From Faecalibacterium prausnitzii (GTDB lineage: Bacteria > Bacillota > Clostridia > Oscillospirales > Ruminococcaceae), in assembly GCA_004558805.1 (NCBI GenBank), contig SFDE01000006.1, positions 114,515 through 178,514 on the forward strand: a stretch of DNA of 64,000 nt. Reading direction: 5' to 3'. The notes under the pieces are model-generated. The model was not told the DNA's origin and searched no databases. It was given only the letters and a program-made list of their open reading frames with translations. This document shows, piece by piece, positions 9,059-17,772 of this stretch. The number at the start of each line of letters is the position of its first letter. Position 1 is the stretch's first letter. Position numbers and translations under genes: made by a program.

Positions 9059-10291
9059 ATGAATCAGGCACTGCGTAAGGACGTCCAACAGATCCTTGCA
9101 TCCAGCCTGCAGGCGGTGCTGCCGGACGAAGCGGTCCAGCGCGCCCTGCGGGACTTTGAACCCCACGGAGGTCGTGTTTTGCTGGTGGCTGCCGGTAAGG
9201 CAGCGTGGCAGATGGCGGCGGCTGCGGTGCGGACCCTGGGCAGGGTGGACGGCGGCGTGGTGGTGACCAAATACCACCACGTGAAGGGGGACATCCCCGG
9301 GGTGGTCTGCTGCGAAGGCGGACACCCGGTGCCGGATGAAGGCAGCTTTGCCGCCACCCAGAAGGCACTGGAGCTGGTGCAGGACCTGACCGCTGCAGAC
9401 GATGTGCTGTTCCTGCTGTCCGGCGGCGGCAGCGCCCTGTTTGAAAAATCTCTGGTCCCCGGGGCGGAGCTGCAGGACATCACCGGGCAGCTGCTGGGGT
9501 GCGGGGCGGACATCGTGGAGATGAACACCATCCGCAAGCGTCTGTCTGCCGTCAAGGGCGGGCGGTTTGCCCGGCTGTGCGCCCCGGCACAGGTCTACAG
9601 CATCGTGCTCAGCGATATTTTGGGAGACCCGCTGGATATGATCGCCAGCGGTCCCGCCTGCCCGGACAGCAGCACCTGTGCCGAGGCACTGGCGATCGCA
9701 GAAAAATACCAGCTGAAGCTTTCCCCAAAGGCACAGGCGCTGCTGGAGCAGGAGACCCCCAAGACGCTGGACAACGTCACCACCCGCATTACCGGCAGCG
9801 TCCGGGAGCTGTGCGCTGCCGCCGCAAAGGAGTGCAGCGCTCTGGGCTATGAGCCGGTCATGCTCACAGACCAGCTCTGCTGCGAGGCACGGGAGGCAGG
9901 CAGCTTTTTGGCAAGCATCCTGAAAAGCCACGCAGGACAGGGCAGAAAGCTTGCCTTCCTTGCAGGCGGCGAAACGGTGGTCCACCTGACCGGCAAGGGT
10001 CTGGGCGGACGGAATCAGGAGCTGGCTCTTGCCGCCGCCCCCGGCATTGCCGGGCTGGACGCAGCGGTGTTCTCCGCAGGCAGCGACGGCACCGACGGTC
10101 CCACCGATGCAGCCGGCGGCTATGTGGACGGAGAGACCGCCGCCGCCCTTGCGGCAAAGGGGCTGGATGTGTTTGAGGTGCTGCACAACAACGATGCCTA
10201 CCATGCACTGAAAGCAGTGGATGGTCTGCTGGTGACCGGACCCACCGGCACCAACGTGAACGATGTGGCAGTGGCACTGCTGCACGGCTGA
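9059..10291 (+). CDS. Glycerate kinase, MOFRL/DUF4147 type
   Basis: 410-residue glycerate kinase of the GckA/TtuD type, distinct from the GlxK/GarK fold. The N-terminal DUF4147 domain has the LLSGGGSALFE phosphate-binding loop near residue 120 and the conserved N-T-[IV]-R-K-x-[LV]-S segment (NTIRKRLS). The C-terminal MOFRL domain has GGRNQELALA and SDGTDGPTDAAGG. Most members make 2-phosphoglycerate from D-glycerate, feeding lower glycolysis. This completes galactarate to pyruvate plus 2-phosphoglycerate. An AAAGGAGG site precedes the ATG and intergenic gaps are 20-25 bp, so it is in the same operon. Confidence 0.92.
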   Translation: MNQALRKDVQQILASSLQAVLPDEAVQRALRDFEPHGGRVLLVAAGKAAWQMAAAAVRTLGRVDGGVVVTKYHHVKGDIPGVVCCEGGHPVPDEGSFAATQKALELVQDLTAADDVLFLLSGGGSALFEKSLVPGAELQDITGQLLGCGADIVEMNTIRKRLSAVKGGRFARLCAPAQVYSIVLSDILGDPLDMIASGPACPDSSTCAEALAIAEKYQLKLSPKAQALLEQETPKTLDNVTTRITGSVRELCAAAAKECSALGYEPVMLTDQLCCEAREAGSFLASILKSHAGQGRKLAFLAGGETVVHLTGKGLGGRNQELALAAAPGIAGLDAAVFSAGSDGTDGPTDAAGGYVDGETAAALAAKGLDVFEVLHNNDAYHALKAVDGLLVTGPTGTNVNDVAVALLHG

Positions 10292-10312
10292 CAGGAAAAG
10301 GAGGAACATCCC

Positions 10313-11161
10313 ATGATCCAATTTGGTCTGCGTCTCCACGATGCGGAAAAGCTGCCCATGGAGCAGCTGCTTCCGCTGGTAAAGGAAAAGGGCTTTACCT
10401 GCGCACACCTTGCCCTCAGCAAGGCAATGAAGGGGTATCCCTGCACCCCCGGCGCCCTGACCCCGGGTTATGCGCTGTATCTGCGCCATCTGTTTGAGAA
10501 AAACGGCATCGACGTGGCGGTGCTGGGCAACTACCTGAACCTTGCCCATCCGGACCCGGATGCGGTAAAGGATATGCAGGAAAAGTACTACGCCCACATC
10601 CGGTTTGCCAGCCTGCTGGGCTGCGGCATGGTGGGCACCGAGACCGGTGCACCCAACCCGGAGTACAAGTTCTGCCCCGAGTGCCGCAGCGACAAGGCGC
10701 TGATCACCTTTATCAAAAACCTGAAGCCGGTGGTCCGCTGCGCCGAGCAGTACGGTGTGACGGTGGCAATCGAGCCGGTGGCACGGCACATCGTCTACGA
10801 TGCAAAGCGTGCACGGCTGGTGTTGGATGAGATCGGCAGCCACAACCTGCAGATCCTTCTGGACCCTGTCAATATGCTGAGCATGGACAACGTGGACCGC
10901 CGGGAAGAAGTCTTTGCCGAGGCGATCGAGCTGCTGGGCAAGGACGTGGCAATGATCCACTTTAAGGATTTCCTCCGTCAGGACGCCGACGGTCAGCTGA
11001 AGGCGTGCGGCGCAGGGCAGGGCGAGATGGGGGATTACTCCACTATCCTGCGTTTTGCAAAGCAGGAAAAGCCCTTTGTCTTTGCTACGCTGGAAAATAC
11101 CACCCCGGAAAATGCCGTGGCGTGCCGTGAGTTCCTGCAGAAACAGTACGACAACTGCTGA
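10313..11161 (+). CDS. Xylose-isomerase-like TIM-barrel sugar isomerase/epimerase
   Basis: 282-residue AP-endonuclease-2/xylose-isomerase-like TIM barrel. Four likely metal ligands occur in the expected order: Glu in AIEPVAR, Asp in LLDPVNM, His in MIHFKDF and Glu in ATLENTT. The family includes tagatose 3-epimerases, inosose dehydratases and hydroxypyruvate isomerase. Because the operon generates tartronate semialdehyde, a hydroxypyruvate/tartronate-semialdehyde isomerase role is attractive. An epimerase feeding an unusual sugar into the pathway is equally possible. It is the last gene before a strong terminator and has a good AAGGAGG site. Function beyond the fold is not assigned. Confidence 0.82.
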   Translation: MIQFGLRLHDAEKLPMEQLLPLVKEKGFTCAHLALSKAMKGYPCTPGALTPGYALYLRHLFEKNGIDVAVLGNYLNLAHPDPDAVKDMQEKYYAHIRFASLLGCGMVGTETGAPNPEYKFCPECRSDKALITFIKNLKPVVRCAEQYGVTVAIEPVARHIVYDAKRARLVLDEIGSHNLQILLDPVNMLSMDNVDRREEVFAEAIELLGKDVAMIHFKDFLRQDADGQLKACGAGQGEMGDYSTILRFAKQEKPFVFATLENTTPENAVACREFLQKQYDNC

Positions 11162-11178
11162 AGAACAACAGGACCGGA

Positions 11179-11215
11179 GGACCGCTCCCCAGACTTTGGG
11201 GGACGGTCCTTTTTG
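11179..11215 (+). terminator. Rho-independent terminator of the uronate/aldarate operon
   Basis: GGACCG-C-TCCCC pairs with GGGGGA-CGGTCC across a short loop, followed by TTTTT, 18 bp after the last stop codon. It closes the operon that began upstream of the window. Confidence 0.88.
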
Positions 11216-11314
11216 ATTGTGGAAAACAGAAAAATGTTCCTGCTGGAATTGTGCAATGCGTTCAAAAACAAAATACGATGATAAAAACTTTACAACAAAA
11301 GCATTAAAAACACA

Positions 11315-11343
11315 TGGAAATGCCGCCGGAAATATGGTATGCT
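11315..11343 (+). promoter_or_regulatory. Predicted promoter of fucO
   Basis: A -10 box TATGCT (11338-11343) has an extended TGG just upstream and a weak -35 TGGAAA (11315-11320) at 17 bp. It lies in an AT-rich stretch after the operon terminator, showing that fucO is transcribed separately. Confidence 0.6.
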
Positions 11344-11356
11344 GAACTATAGAAGC

Positions 11357-11374
11357 GCTGCCGGACCCGGCAGC
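11357..11374. promoter_or_regulatory. Perfect palindrome in the fucO leader
   Basis: GCTGCCGG and CCGGCAGC form an 8-bp perfect inverted repeat with a 2-base centre, beginning 13 bp after the -10 box. The position suits a repressor operator or a 5' UTR hairpin. No T-run follows, so it is not a terminator. Confidence 0.5.
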
Positions 11375-11406
11375 ATAAATGTAAAGATCCGGAGGGAGTT
11401 TTAATT

Positions 11407-12555
11407 ATGGCTGACCGCATCGTTCTGAATACTATTTCCTACCATGGTCATGGTGCCATCGAGAACATCGTGCCCGAGCTGACCGCCCGTGGCTACCACA
11501 AGGCTTTTGTCTGCTCTGACCCCGACCTGATCAAGTTTGGCGTCACCAAGAAGGTCACCGACCTGCTGGACGCTGCAAACTTTGCCTACGCCGTTTACAG
11601 CGAGATCAAGCCCAACCCCACCATCGCCAACGTGCAGGACGGCGTTGCCGCTTTCAAGGCTGCCCAGGCAGACTGCATCGTCACCATCGGCGGCGGTTCC
11701 TCCATGGATACCGCAAAGGCGATCGGCATTATCATCAATAACCCGGAGTTTGCGGACGTCCGCTCTCTGGAAGGCGTTGCCCCCACCAAGAACCACGCCG
11801 TGTTCACCATCGCAGTGCCCACCACCGCCGGCACCGCTGCTGAGGTCACCATCAACTACGTCATCACCGACGTGGAGAAGAAGCGCAAGTTCGTCTGCGT
11901 GGACACCAACGACATCCCCGAGATCGCTGTGGTGGACCCGGATATGATGGCTTCCATGCCCAAGGGTCTCACCGCCGCCACCGGTATGGACGCCCTGACC
12001 CACGCCATTGAGGGCTACATCACCAAGGGTCACTGCGTCATCTCCGATATGTTCCATCTGGAGGCGATCAAGCTCATCAGCCAGAGCCTCCGCGGCGCTG
12101 TCCAGAACACCCCGGAAGGTCGGGAAGGCATGGCACTGGGTCAGTACATTGCCGGTATGGGCTTCTCCAACGTGGGTCTGGGCATCGTCCACTCCATGGC
12201 ACACGGTCTGTCCGCTCTGTATGATACCCCCCACGGTGTGGCATGTGCCATCCTGCTGCCGGTGGGTCTGGAGTACAACAAGACCGTTGCCGGTGAGCGT
12301 TACCGTGCCGTAGGCAAAGCAATGGGCGTTGTGGGCATTGACGAGATGAACGATACCGAGGCTGCTGATGCCACCATCGCCGCTGTCAAGCAGCTGAGCG
12401 CAGATGTGGGCATCCCCGCAAACCTCCATGGCATCCTGAAGGAAGAGGATGTGCAGTTCCTTGCCGAGTCCGCCTTTGCAGACGCCTGCCGTCCCGGCAA
12501 CCCCCGTGACACCAGCGTGGAGGAGATCGTGGAGCTGTACAAGAGCCAGCTGTGA
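11407..12555 (+). CDS. fucO: Lactaldehyde reductase / 1,2-propanediol oxidoreductase (iron-dependent)
   Basis: 382-residue group III iron-containing alcohol dehydrogenase, nearly co-linear with E. coli FucO. Long identical blocks occur around NNPEFADVRSLEG, IPTTAGTAAEVT-like and ALGQYIAGMGFSNVGLG. The GGGSSMDT motif binds NAD. Metal ligands are Asp195, His199, His262 and His276. The enzyme reduces L-lactaldehyde (from fucose or rhamnose breakdown) to 1,2-propanediol under anaerobic conditions, regenerating NAD+. It is a single-gene unit with its own promoter and terminator. No fucose or rhamnose genes are beside it in the window. A general aldehyde reductase role in fermentation is the alternative. 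Confidence 0.92.
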   Translation: MADRIVLNTISYHGHGAIENIVPELTARGYHKAFVCSDPDLIKFGVTKKVTDLLDAANFAYAVYSEIKPNPTIANVQDGVAAFKAAQADCIVTIGGGSSMDTAKAIGIIINNPEFADVRSLEGVAPTKNHAVFTIAVPTTAGTAAEVTINYVITDVEKKRKFVCVDTNDIPEIAVVDPDMMASMPKGLTAATGMDALTHAIEGYITKGHCVISDMFHLEAIKLISQSLRGAVQNTPEGREGMALGQYIAGMGFSNVGLGIVHSMAHGLSALYDTPHGVACAILLPVGLEYNKTVAGERYRAVGKAMGVVGIDEMNDTEAADATIAAVKQLSADVGIPANLHGILKEEDVQFLAESAFADACRPGNPRDTSVEEIVELYKSQL

Positions 12556-12602
12556 TTCCGACTGATAAAATAAAGGGGCGGCTGCCCCGGACATAAAGAA
12601 AG

Positions 12603-12636
12603 CCGCAGGTCTTTCCCAAGAAGGACCTGCGGTTTT
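12603..12636. terminator. Bidirectional terminator between fucO and the patatin gene
   Basis: CCGCAGGTC/GACCTGCGG, a 9-bp stem with an 11-12-base loop, has TTTT on the + side and CTTTCTTT on the - side. It lies between convergent genes and can serve both. Confidence 0.85.
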
Positions 12637-12663
12637 GTGCGTTCTATGTTTTTTAGACCGGTA

Positions 12664-13530
12664 TCAGTCGGCGGCTGCCTTGGAGCTTTCCACAAAGGCG
12701 ATGATCTTGTCCAGCTGGTTTTCTGCCACGGCACGCCCGGTCTCGTAGACCCGGCGCAGCTGCACCGGGTCCCGCTCCATGGAGCCGATCTCCAGTGGGA
12801 TGGGGGGACGGATGACCAGTGCCTTGCCGGTCTGCTCCAGCATCGCCACATGTGCCAGAGTCTCGTTGTATCGCTCGTGGCGGTCTGCCACTGCCTCCAC
12901 AAAGGCGGGGTAGCCCAGATAGCGCAGCCGGATGGTGGGCAGCATCTTGTTCTTCTTTTTCACAAAGCCCTTGGGCTGGGTGAGGATGATCAGGTTGCGC
13001 TTGTAGCCGATGGACTCAAAGAACCGCACCGGGATGGAATCCGCAATGCCGCCGTCCAGCAGGGAATAGTGCCCGATCTTTACGATGTTGGAAGCAAGGG
13101 GCATGGCGGAGGAAGCACGCATCCACTGCACGTCCTCTTCGTCGCCGGTGCGGCACTTGTGATAGATAGGGTCGCCGGTGCGCACATCGGTGCAGACCAC
13201 AAAGAAATCCATGGGATCTTCCCGGAAGGTCTTGTCGTCAAAGGGATCCAGCTTTTCCGGCACTGTGTGGTAGCAGAACTTTTCGCTGTACAGGTTGCCG
13301 GTGCGCAGCAGGTTGCCAAAGCTGGCATACCGCTTATCGTCGCAGTATTCGGTGCTGTAACGGATGACCCGCCCGATCTGGTGGGATTTGTAGTTGCAGC
13401 CAAAGACAGCGCCTGCCGATACGCCGATGGCACCATCCAGCTTGATATCGTGCTCCATGAGCACATCAAGGACGCCTGCCGTGAACATACCGCGCATGGC
13501 GCCGCCTTCCATCACAAGCCCTGTTTTCAT
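12664..13530 (-). CDS. Patatin-like phospholipase (RssA/YjjU type)
   Basis: 288-residue lipid acyl hydrolase with the catalytic Ser-Asp dyad of patatins. The oxyanion glycines are in MEGGAMRGMF at the N-terminus, the nucleophile is in GVSAGA, and the Asp is in LLDGGIADS near residue 165. The ATG at 13530 begins the conserved MKTGLVMEGG and has a GGAG site 7 bp upstream, whereas the open frame further upstream is unsupported. No signal peptide or membrane segment is visible, so it is cytosolic. It is a single-gene unit, divergent from xpt. The lipid substrate is unknown. Confidence 0.9.
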   Translation of the reverse strand: MKTGLVMEGGAMRGMFTAGVLDVLMEHDIKLDGAIGVSAGAVFGCNYKSHQIGRVIRYSTEYCDDKRYASFGNLLRTGNLYSEKFCYHTVPEKLDPFDDKTFREDPMDFFVVCTDVRTGDPIYHKCRTGDEEDVQWMRASSAMPLASNIVKIGHYSLLDGGIADSIPVRFFESIGYKRNLIILTQPKGFVKKKNKMLPTIRLRYLGYPAFVEAVADRHERYNETLAHVAMLEQTGKALVIRPPIPLEIGSMERDPVQLRRVYETGRAVAENQLDKIIAFVESSKAAAD

Positions 13531-13600
13531 ACAAAACTCCTTCTCCCATATTACCCATATACCGGCGCACAGTCCGCCGGCTCCTGCCGTTGATAGTTCA

Positions 13601-13628
13601 AGTATACTCAAAATTCCCGAAAGTACAA
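13601..13628 (-). promoter_or_regulatory. Sigma-A promoter of the patatin gene
   Basis: On the - strand, TTGTAC (13623-13628) and TATACT (13601-13606) are separated by 16 bp, about 70 bp before the start codon. Confidence 0.72.
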
Positions 13629-13755
13629 GGGGCGAAAATCCAAAAAACACCGTACCATTGAAGGGACTTTTCTGTTACTTATGCCATGGTCGTACTTTTG
13701 CCGCAAAAGCTCGAAAACCAGAGGGATTTATTGTCAAATTTGGGTAGAAAAACTC

Positions 13756-13784
13756 TTGCCAAAATACAGCGGTTCCGGTATACT
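13756..13784 (+). promoter_or_regulatory. Sigma-A promoter of xpt
   Basis: TTGCCA (13756-13761), 17 bp, then TATACT (13779-13784). A good consensus promoter, about 75 bp before xpt. Confidence 0.78.
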
Positions 13785-13805
13785 AAGTGGAAATAAAGTT
13801 TATAT

Positions 13806-13825
13806 GCACGGGGTGCCCCGAGTGC
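13806..13825 (+). promoter_or_regulatory. Short hairpin in the xpt leader
   Basis: GCAC-GGGG-TG-CCCC-GA-GTGC lies between the promoter and xpt. It is too small for a purine riboswitch, and none of that riboswitch's conserved core is present. Confidence 0.35.
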
Positions 13826-13858
13826 GCCGGCAGGGAATAGGTTGGAGGACAAGATTCT

Positions 13859-14452
13859 ATGAAAATGCTGGAAGATCGTATCCGCGCAGACGGTATCGTA
13901 CGGGAAGGCAACGTATTAAAGGTGGACAGCTTTATCAACCACCAGATGGATATCCCGCTGTTCCGGGAGATGGCGCAGGAGTGGAAGCGGCTGTTTGCCG
14001 GCAAGCCCATCAACAAGGTGCTTACCATTGAGGCAAGCGGTATTGGCATTGCAGCGGTGGTGGCAAGCGAGCTGAATGTGCCGGTGGTCTTTGCCAAAAA
14101 GTCCATGAGCATCAATCTGGATTACGACAACTACGAGACCAAGATCCAGTCCTTCACCCACAAAAAGATCTATAACGTCATCGTTTCCAAAAAGTTCCTG
14201 ACTCCGGAGGACCATGTTCTGATCATCGACGACTTCCTTGCCAACGGCTGCGCCCTGATGGGTCTGCTGGACCTGGCAAAGGAGGCAGGCGCTACGGTGG
14301 AAGGCGTCGGCATTGCCGTGGAAAAGGGCTTCCAGCAGGGCGGTGAGCTGATCCGCAGCAAGGGAATCCAGCTGGAAAGTCTTGCCATTGTGGACGCTAT
14401 GGACAGCGCCACCGGCGAGATCACCTTCCGCCCCCAGCCCCACCAGCACTGA
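13859..14452 (+). CDS. xpt: Xanthine phosphoribosyltransferase
   Basis: 197-residue type I phosphoribosyltransferase that salvages xanthine to XMP using PRPP. The PRPP-binding motif is VLIIDDFLANG near residue 120. ASGIGIA and the N-terminal LEDRI.DG start are typical of Xpt/PbuX-linked enzymes. The ATG follows TTGGAGGAC at 10 bp. It is transcribed alone from its own promoter and ends in a strong terminator. No purine permease adjoins it. Confidence 0.94.
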   Translation: MKMLEDRIRADGIVREGNVLKVDSFINHQMDIPLFREMAQEWKRLFAGKPINKVLTIEASGIGIAAVVASELNVPVVFAKKSMSINLDYDNYETKIQSFTHKKIYNVIVSKKFLTPEDHVLIIDDFLANGCALMGLLDLAKEAGATVEGVGIAVEKGFQQGGELIRSKGIQLESLAIVDAMDSATGEITFRPQPHQH

Positions 14453-14472
14453 TCCGGACCCTGTATGTTCAG

Positions 14473-14508
14473 GAGCCGCTGCACAGTTTTTGTGCGGCGG
14501 CTCTTTTT
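14473..14508. terminator. Terminator shared by xpt and the PBP gene
   Basis: GAGCCGC-TGCACA pairs with TGTGC-GGCGGCTC, followed by TTTTT on the + strand. The stop codon of the convergent PBP gene overlaps the T-run, so the hairpin lies just beyond that gene as well. Confidence 0.82.
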
Positions 14509-16369
14509 ATGTTCCGTCGGGGCTGTCTCCGTCGGGGAGGGCAAGGGTCTGCTGCGCCTCTTCCTCGGGCAGGGCGGCAGGGATACCTTTATAAAGGAGG
14601 GTCTGCCGCAGCACCTCGGCGCAGACCGGGGCGGAAAGGCTGCCGCCGGCGGTGGTCCAGCTGTGAGGTTCGTCCAGACACACCAGACATAAAAACCGGG
14701 GGTCCTCCATGGGGGCGACTGCCACAAAACTGGCGATCCGTGCCTTGTCGTCGGCACTGTCCAGCTTCTGGCTGGTGCCGCTTTTTCCTCCCACCCGGTA
14801 GCCGGGAATGGCAGCGTTGCGTCCGCCGCCGTAGAGCACCACCGCCTCCATCATCTCCCGCATCACCGCCGAGGTCTCCGGGCGGATCACCTGCCCTTTG
14901 CACACGGGGTCCCGGTGCTCCAGTACCCTGCCCTCCGGGTCCAGAATGTCCGATACTACGTATGGTTTCATAAGCTTTCCCCCGTTGACCACAGCGCAGA
15001 CGGCGGCGGCAATGCCCGGATAGGACACCTTGCTGCTCTGCCCAAAGGCGCAGGAGGCAAGCTCCACCGGACCCATGCGGTCGGCAGTGTAGTACAGGCT
15101 CTTTTTAGGCTCCCCGGGCAGGTCGATGCCGGTGGCGCCCCGGAGCCCAAAGGCGGCAAAGTAGTTGCAGAAGCCCTCTTTTCCCAGCCGTGCCCCGATC
15201 TGGATAAAGCTCTGGTTGCAGGAATTTTCCAGCGCCTGGGTCACGGTCTGGCTGCCGTGACGCTTGTGGTTGGCGCAGTGGAACCGGGTGCCTGCCACCG
15301 TAAGGGATTCCCCGCAGTAGAAGGTGGAGTTTTTGGTCACCGCACCGGCGTCCAGCGCTGCGGCGCAGGTGATGAGCTTGAACACGCTGCCCGGCTCGTA
15401 CAGGTCGCTGACCGCCTTGTTGCGCCACTGGCTCTGCTGTGCCTGCTGCAGGGCGGCGGCACGCTGCTCCCCGGGCAGGGCGTCCACCGCCTCCCGCAGG
15501 GCGCTGTCGTAGATCTGCCGGGGCTGGTTGGGGTCGTAGGCGGGGGTGGTGGACATTGCCAGCACCGCCCCGGTGTTTACCTCCATGACGATGCCCACGG
15601 CACGGGCGGCAACATGGTGCTCCTGCACCGCATAATTCAACGCATTTTCAAGAAAATGTTGAATACTTGAGTCGATGGTCAGCCGCAGCCCGCAGCCCTC
15701 CTCCGGGGCAATGGCGGTGGCATAGCTCTGTTCCAACGGGTAGCCCCAGGCATTGACGGCGGTGAGCACCACCCCGTTTTTTCCGGTGAGAAGCCGGTCG
15801 TATTCCAGTTCCAGCCCACAGACCCCGGCGTTGTCCACGTTGGTAAAGCCCAGCACCGAGGCGAGAAAGTCTCCCTGGGGGTACCAGCGTTTGCTGTCCG
15901 GCAGGATGCGGATGCCGGTAAGGGCGTTCTCCCTGCAGAAGCTCCGCACCGCCTGCGCCGTGTCCCGGTCCACCCGGCGGCGCAGCAGGCAGTCGTTGGA
16001 CTTCCGGTCCCGGAACTTTTCCAGCAGGGCGTCCCGGTCCAATTCCAGCAGCTCTGCCAGCCCCTGTGCCGCCAGCTCCAGCTTTTCTTCCGGCATCTCC
16101 CGGGGGCTGGCACGGAGGGTCCAGCAGCTGGCGTTGGCGGCAAGAAGGGTGCTGTCGGCGCTGTAGATCCTGCCCCGGTGGGCGGGCACCACCGTATCCC
16201 GCAGCTGCTGCCCCAGTGCCCGCCGGGTGTACCAGCTGCCGGAGACCAGCTGCAGCCAGCACAGTCGTCCCAGCAGCCCTGCAAAGCAGATTCCGCACAG
16301 CAGCACCGCTACCAGCCGCCCCCGGGCACGGAAGGCACTCTCCGGCAGACTGCGCAGATCTTGAGCCAT
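14507..16369 (-). CDS. Class B penicillin-binding protein (FtsI/SpoVD-like transpeptidase)
   Basis: 620-residue cell-wall transpeptidase that cross-links peptidoglycan, paired with an SEDS glycosyltransferase. A short cytosolic tail and one membrane anchor (about residues 17-40) precede a dimerisation domain (about 55-230) and a transpeptidase domain. The active serine is Ser328 in SVFK, followed by SCN at 383-385 and KSG at 529-531. There is no PASTA domain, which separates it from canonical SpoVD. An almost perfect AAAGGAGGTG site precedes the ATG. It is divergent from ftsW, murA and ftsZ, so it is most likely the septal FtsI-type enzyme. Confidence 0.92.
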   Translation of the reverse strand: MAQDLRSLPESAFRARGRLVAVLLCGICFAGLLGRLCWLQLVSGSWYTRRALGQQLRDTVVPAHRGRIYSADSTLLAANASCWTLRASPREMPEEKLELAAQGLAELLELDRDALLEKFRDRKSNDCLLRRRVDRDTAQAVRSFCRENALTGIRILPDSKRWYPQGDFLASVLGFTNVDNAGVCGLELEYDRLLTGKNGVVLTAVNAWGYPLEQSYATAIAPEEGCGLRLTIDSSIQHFLENALNYAVQEHHVAARAVGIVMEVNTGAVLAMSTTPAYDPNQPRQIYDSALREAVDALPGEQRAAALQQAQQSQWRNKAVSDLYEPGSVFKLITCAAALDAGAVTKNSTFYCGESLTVAGTRFHCANHKRHGSQTVTQALENSCNQSFIQIGARLGKEGFCNYFAAFGLRGATGIDLPGEPKKSLYYTADRMGPVELASCAFGQSSKVSYPGIAAAVCAVVNGGKLMKPYVVSDILDPEGRVLEHRDPVCKGQVIRPETSAVMREMMEAVVLYGGGRNAAIPGYRVGGKSGTSQKLDSADDKARIASFVAVAPMEDPRFLCLVCLDEPHSWTTAGGSLSAPVCAEVLRQTLLYKGIPAALPEEEAQQTLALPDGDSPDGT

Positions 16370-16492
16370 GGCGGCACCTCCTTTCGGTATCGCTACAGCC
16401 TATGGAGCCGGAGCGGCGGATATGCTTTTTTGCTCCGGGGCGATAACCGGCGGCGCTTCTGCGTACAATAGAAGAGCCGGGAGGTGGCAGAA

Positions 16493-17644
16493 ATGCACAA
16501 ACAAAATGCAATACAGGCGGCACATCGCCCAAAAGCAAGGGGTCTGCGGCAGCTGCCTGCCATGGATCTGCCCTTTCTGCTGCTGGTGCTGGCGCTGGTG
16601 GGGACAGGGCTGGTGATGCTGGGCAGTGCCAGCAGCGCCGTGGCACTGTACCGCCGGGGGGACCCCTATGCCTACCTGCGTCCCCAGCTGCTGTATGCGG
16701 CTCTGGGCATCGCCGCCATGTGGGTGGCAAGCCGGGTGGACTATCACATCTACCACCGGCTGGCGTGGGGGCTGCTGGCGGTGTCGCTGGTGCTGCTGAC
16801 GGCGGTGCTGTTTATGCCGGAGTACAACGGCTGCCGCCGCTGGCTGGTGCTGCCGGGGCTGGGCACGCTGCAGCCCAGCGAGATCGCCAAATTTGCGGTG
16901 GTGCTGGTGTTTGCCCACATCATCTCCCTGAACCACAGCCGGATGGGCAGCTTTGGGGTGGGAGTGCTGCCCTTTGTGCTGGTGCTGGGGGTGGTGGCGA
17001 CGCTGATGCTGCTGGAGCCTCACCTGTCCGGCACGGTGCTGATCCTCTGCATCGGGGCGGTGCTGATGTTCGTAGGGGGCACCGGGCTGAAATGGTTTAT
17101 CTTTGCAGGGGCAGGGGGTGCAGCGGCGGTGGGCAGCGCCGTCCTGATCATGCCGGACCTGGTGCCCTACGCCGCAAACCGGCTCAGCTCCTGGCTGGAC
17201 CCCTTTGCGGACCCGCTGGGCGCCGGACATCAGACCATCCAGAGCCTGTATGCCATCGGCTCCGGCGGGGCGGCGGGGCTGGGACTGGGCAACAGCCGGC
17301 AAAAGCATCTTTTTGTGCCGGAACCCCAGAATGACTTTATCTTTTCCATCCTCTGCGAGGAGCTGGGCTTTGTGGGGGCATCGGGGGTGATCCTGCTGTT
17401 CGTGCTGCTGCTGTGGCGGGGCATCACTCTGGCGGTAAACGCCCCGGACCGCTTTGGGGCGCTGCTGGTGGTAGGCTTTGTGGTGCAGGTGGCGCTGCAG
17501 GCGGTGCTGAACATCGCCGTGGTCACCAACACCATCCCCAACACCGGCATCAGCCTGCCTTTTTTCTCTTCCGGCGGCACCAGTCTGCTGATGCTGCTGG
17601 GAGAGATGGGCATCGTGCTGTCGGTTTCCCGTGGGGAAACATAG
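16493..17644 (+). CDS. ftsW: SEDS peptidoglycan glycosyltransferase FtsW
   Basis: 383-residue polytopic membrane protein of the FtsW/RodA/SpoVE family that polymerises lipid II at the septum with a class B PBP. Signatures seen are RRWLVLPGLGTLQPSE (the RW(I/L)..G..FQPSE-type motif), PEPQNDFIFSILCEELGF and the C-terminal PNTGISLPFFSSGGTS. Around ten transmembrane segments are apparent. The ATG at 16493 is chosen over an in-frame GTG at 16484, because that codon lies in the GGGAGG ribosome-binding site. It starts the ftsW-murA-ftsZ block, divergent from the PBP gene. Confidence 0.93.
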   Translation: MHKQNAIQAAHRPKARGLRQLPAMDLPFLLLVLALVGTGLVMLGSASSAVALYRRGDPYAYLRPQLLYAALGIAAMWVASRVDYHIYHRLAWGLLAVSLVLLTAVLFMPEYNGCRRWLVLPGLGTLQPSEIAKFAVVLVFAHIISLNHSRMGSFGVGVLPFVLVLGVVATLMLLEPHLSGTVLILCIGAVLMFVGGTGLKWFIFAGAGGAAAVGSAVLIMPDLVPYAANRLSSWLDPFADPLGAGHQTIQSLYAIGSGGAAGLGLGNSRQKHLFVPEPQNDFIFSILCEELGFVGASGVILLFVLLLWRGITLAVNAPDRFGALLVVGFVVQVALQAVLNIAVVTNTIPNTGISLPFFSSGGTSLLMLLGEMGIVLSVSRGET

Positions 17645-17772
17645 TTCCTGCAGTTTCTGGCAGAAAGCCGCCGCAAAGGCTGCAAAACAGTACAAAAAAG
17701 GGACAAATGAACAGACAAATCTCCCCCGCTGTGCATACCATGGGATATCATGGACAGAACGGGGGGCTTTTT

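Noticed and set aside
13785..13858. Purine riboswitch upstream of xpt
   Set aside because: I looked for the conserved three-way-junction core and a terminator/antiterminator. Only a small GC hairpin is present.
16370..16492. Strong divergent promoters between the PBP gene and ftsW
   Set aside because: A TACAAT box exists at 16464-16469, but no -35 at the proper distance. Nothing convincing was seen, so none is annotated.
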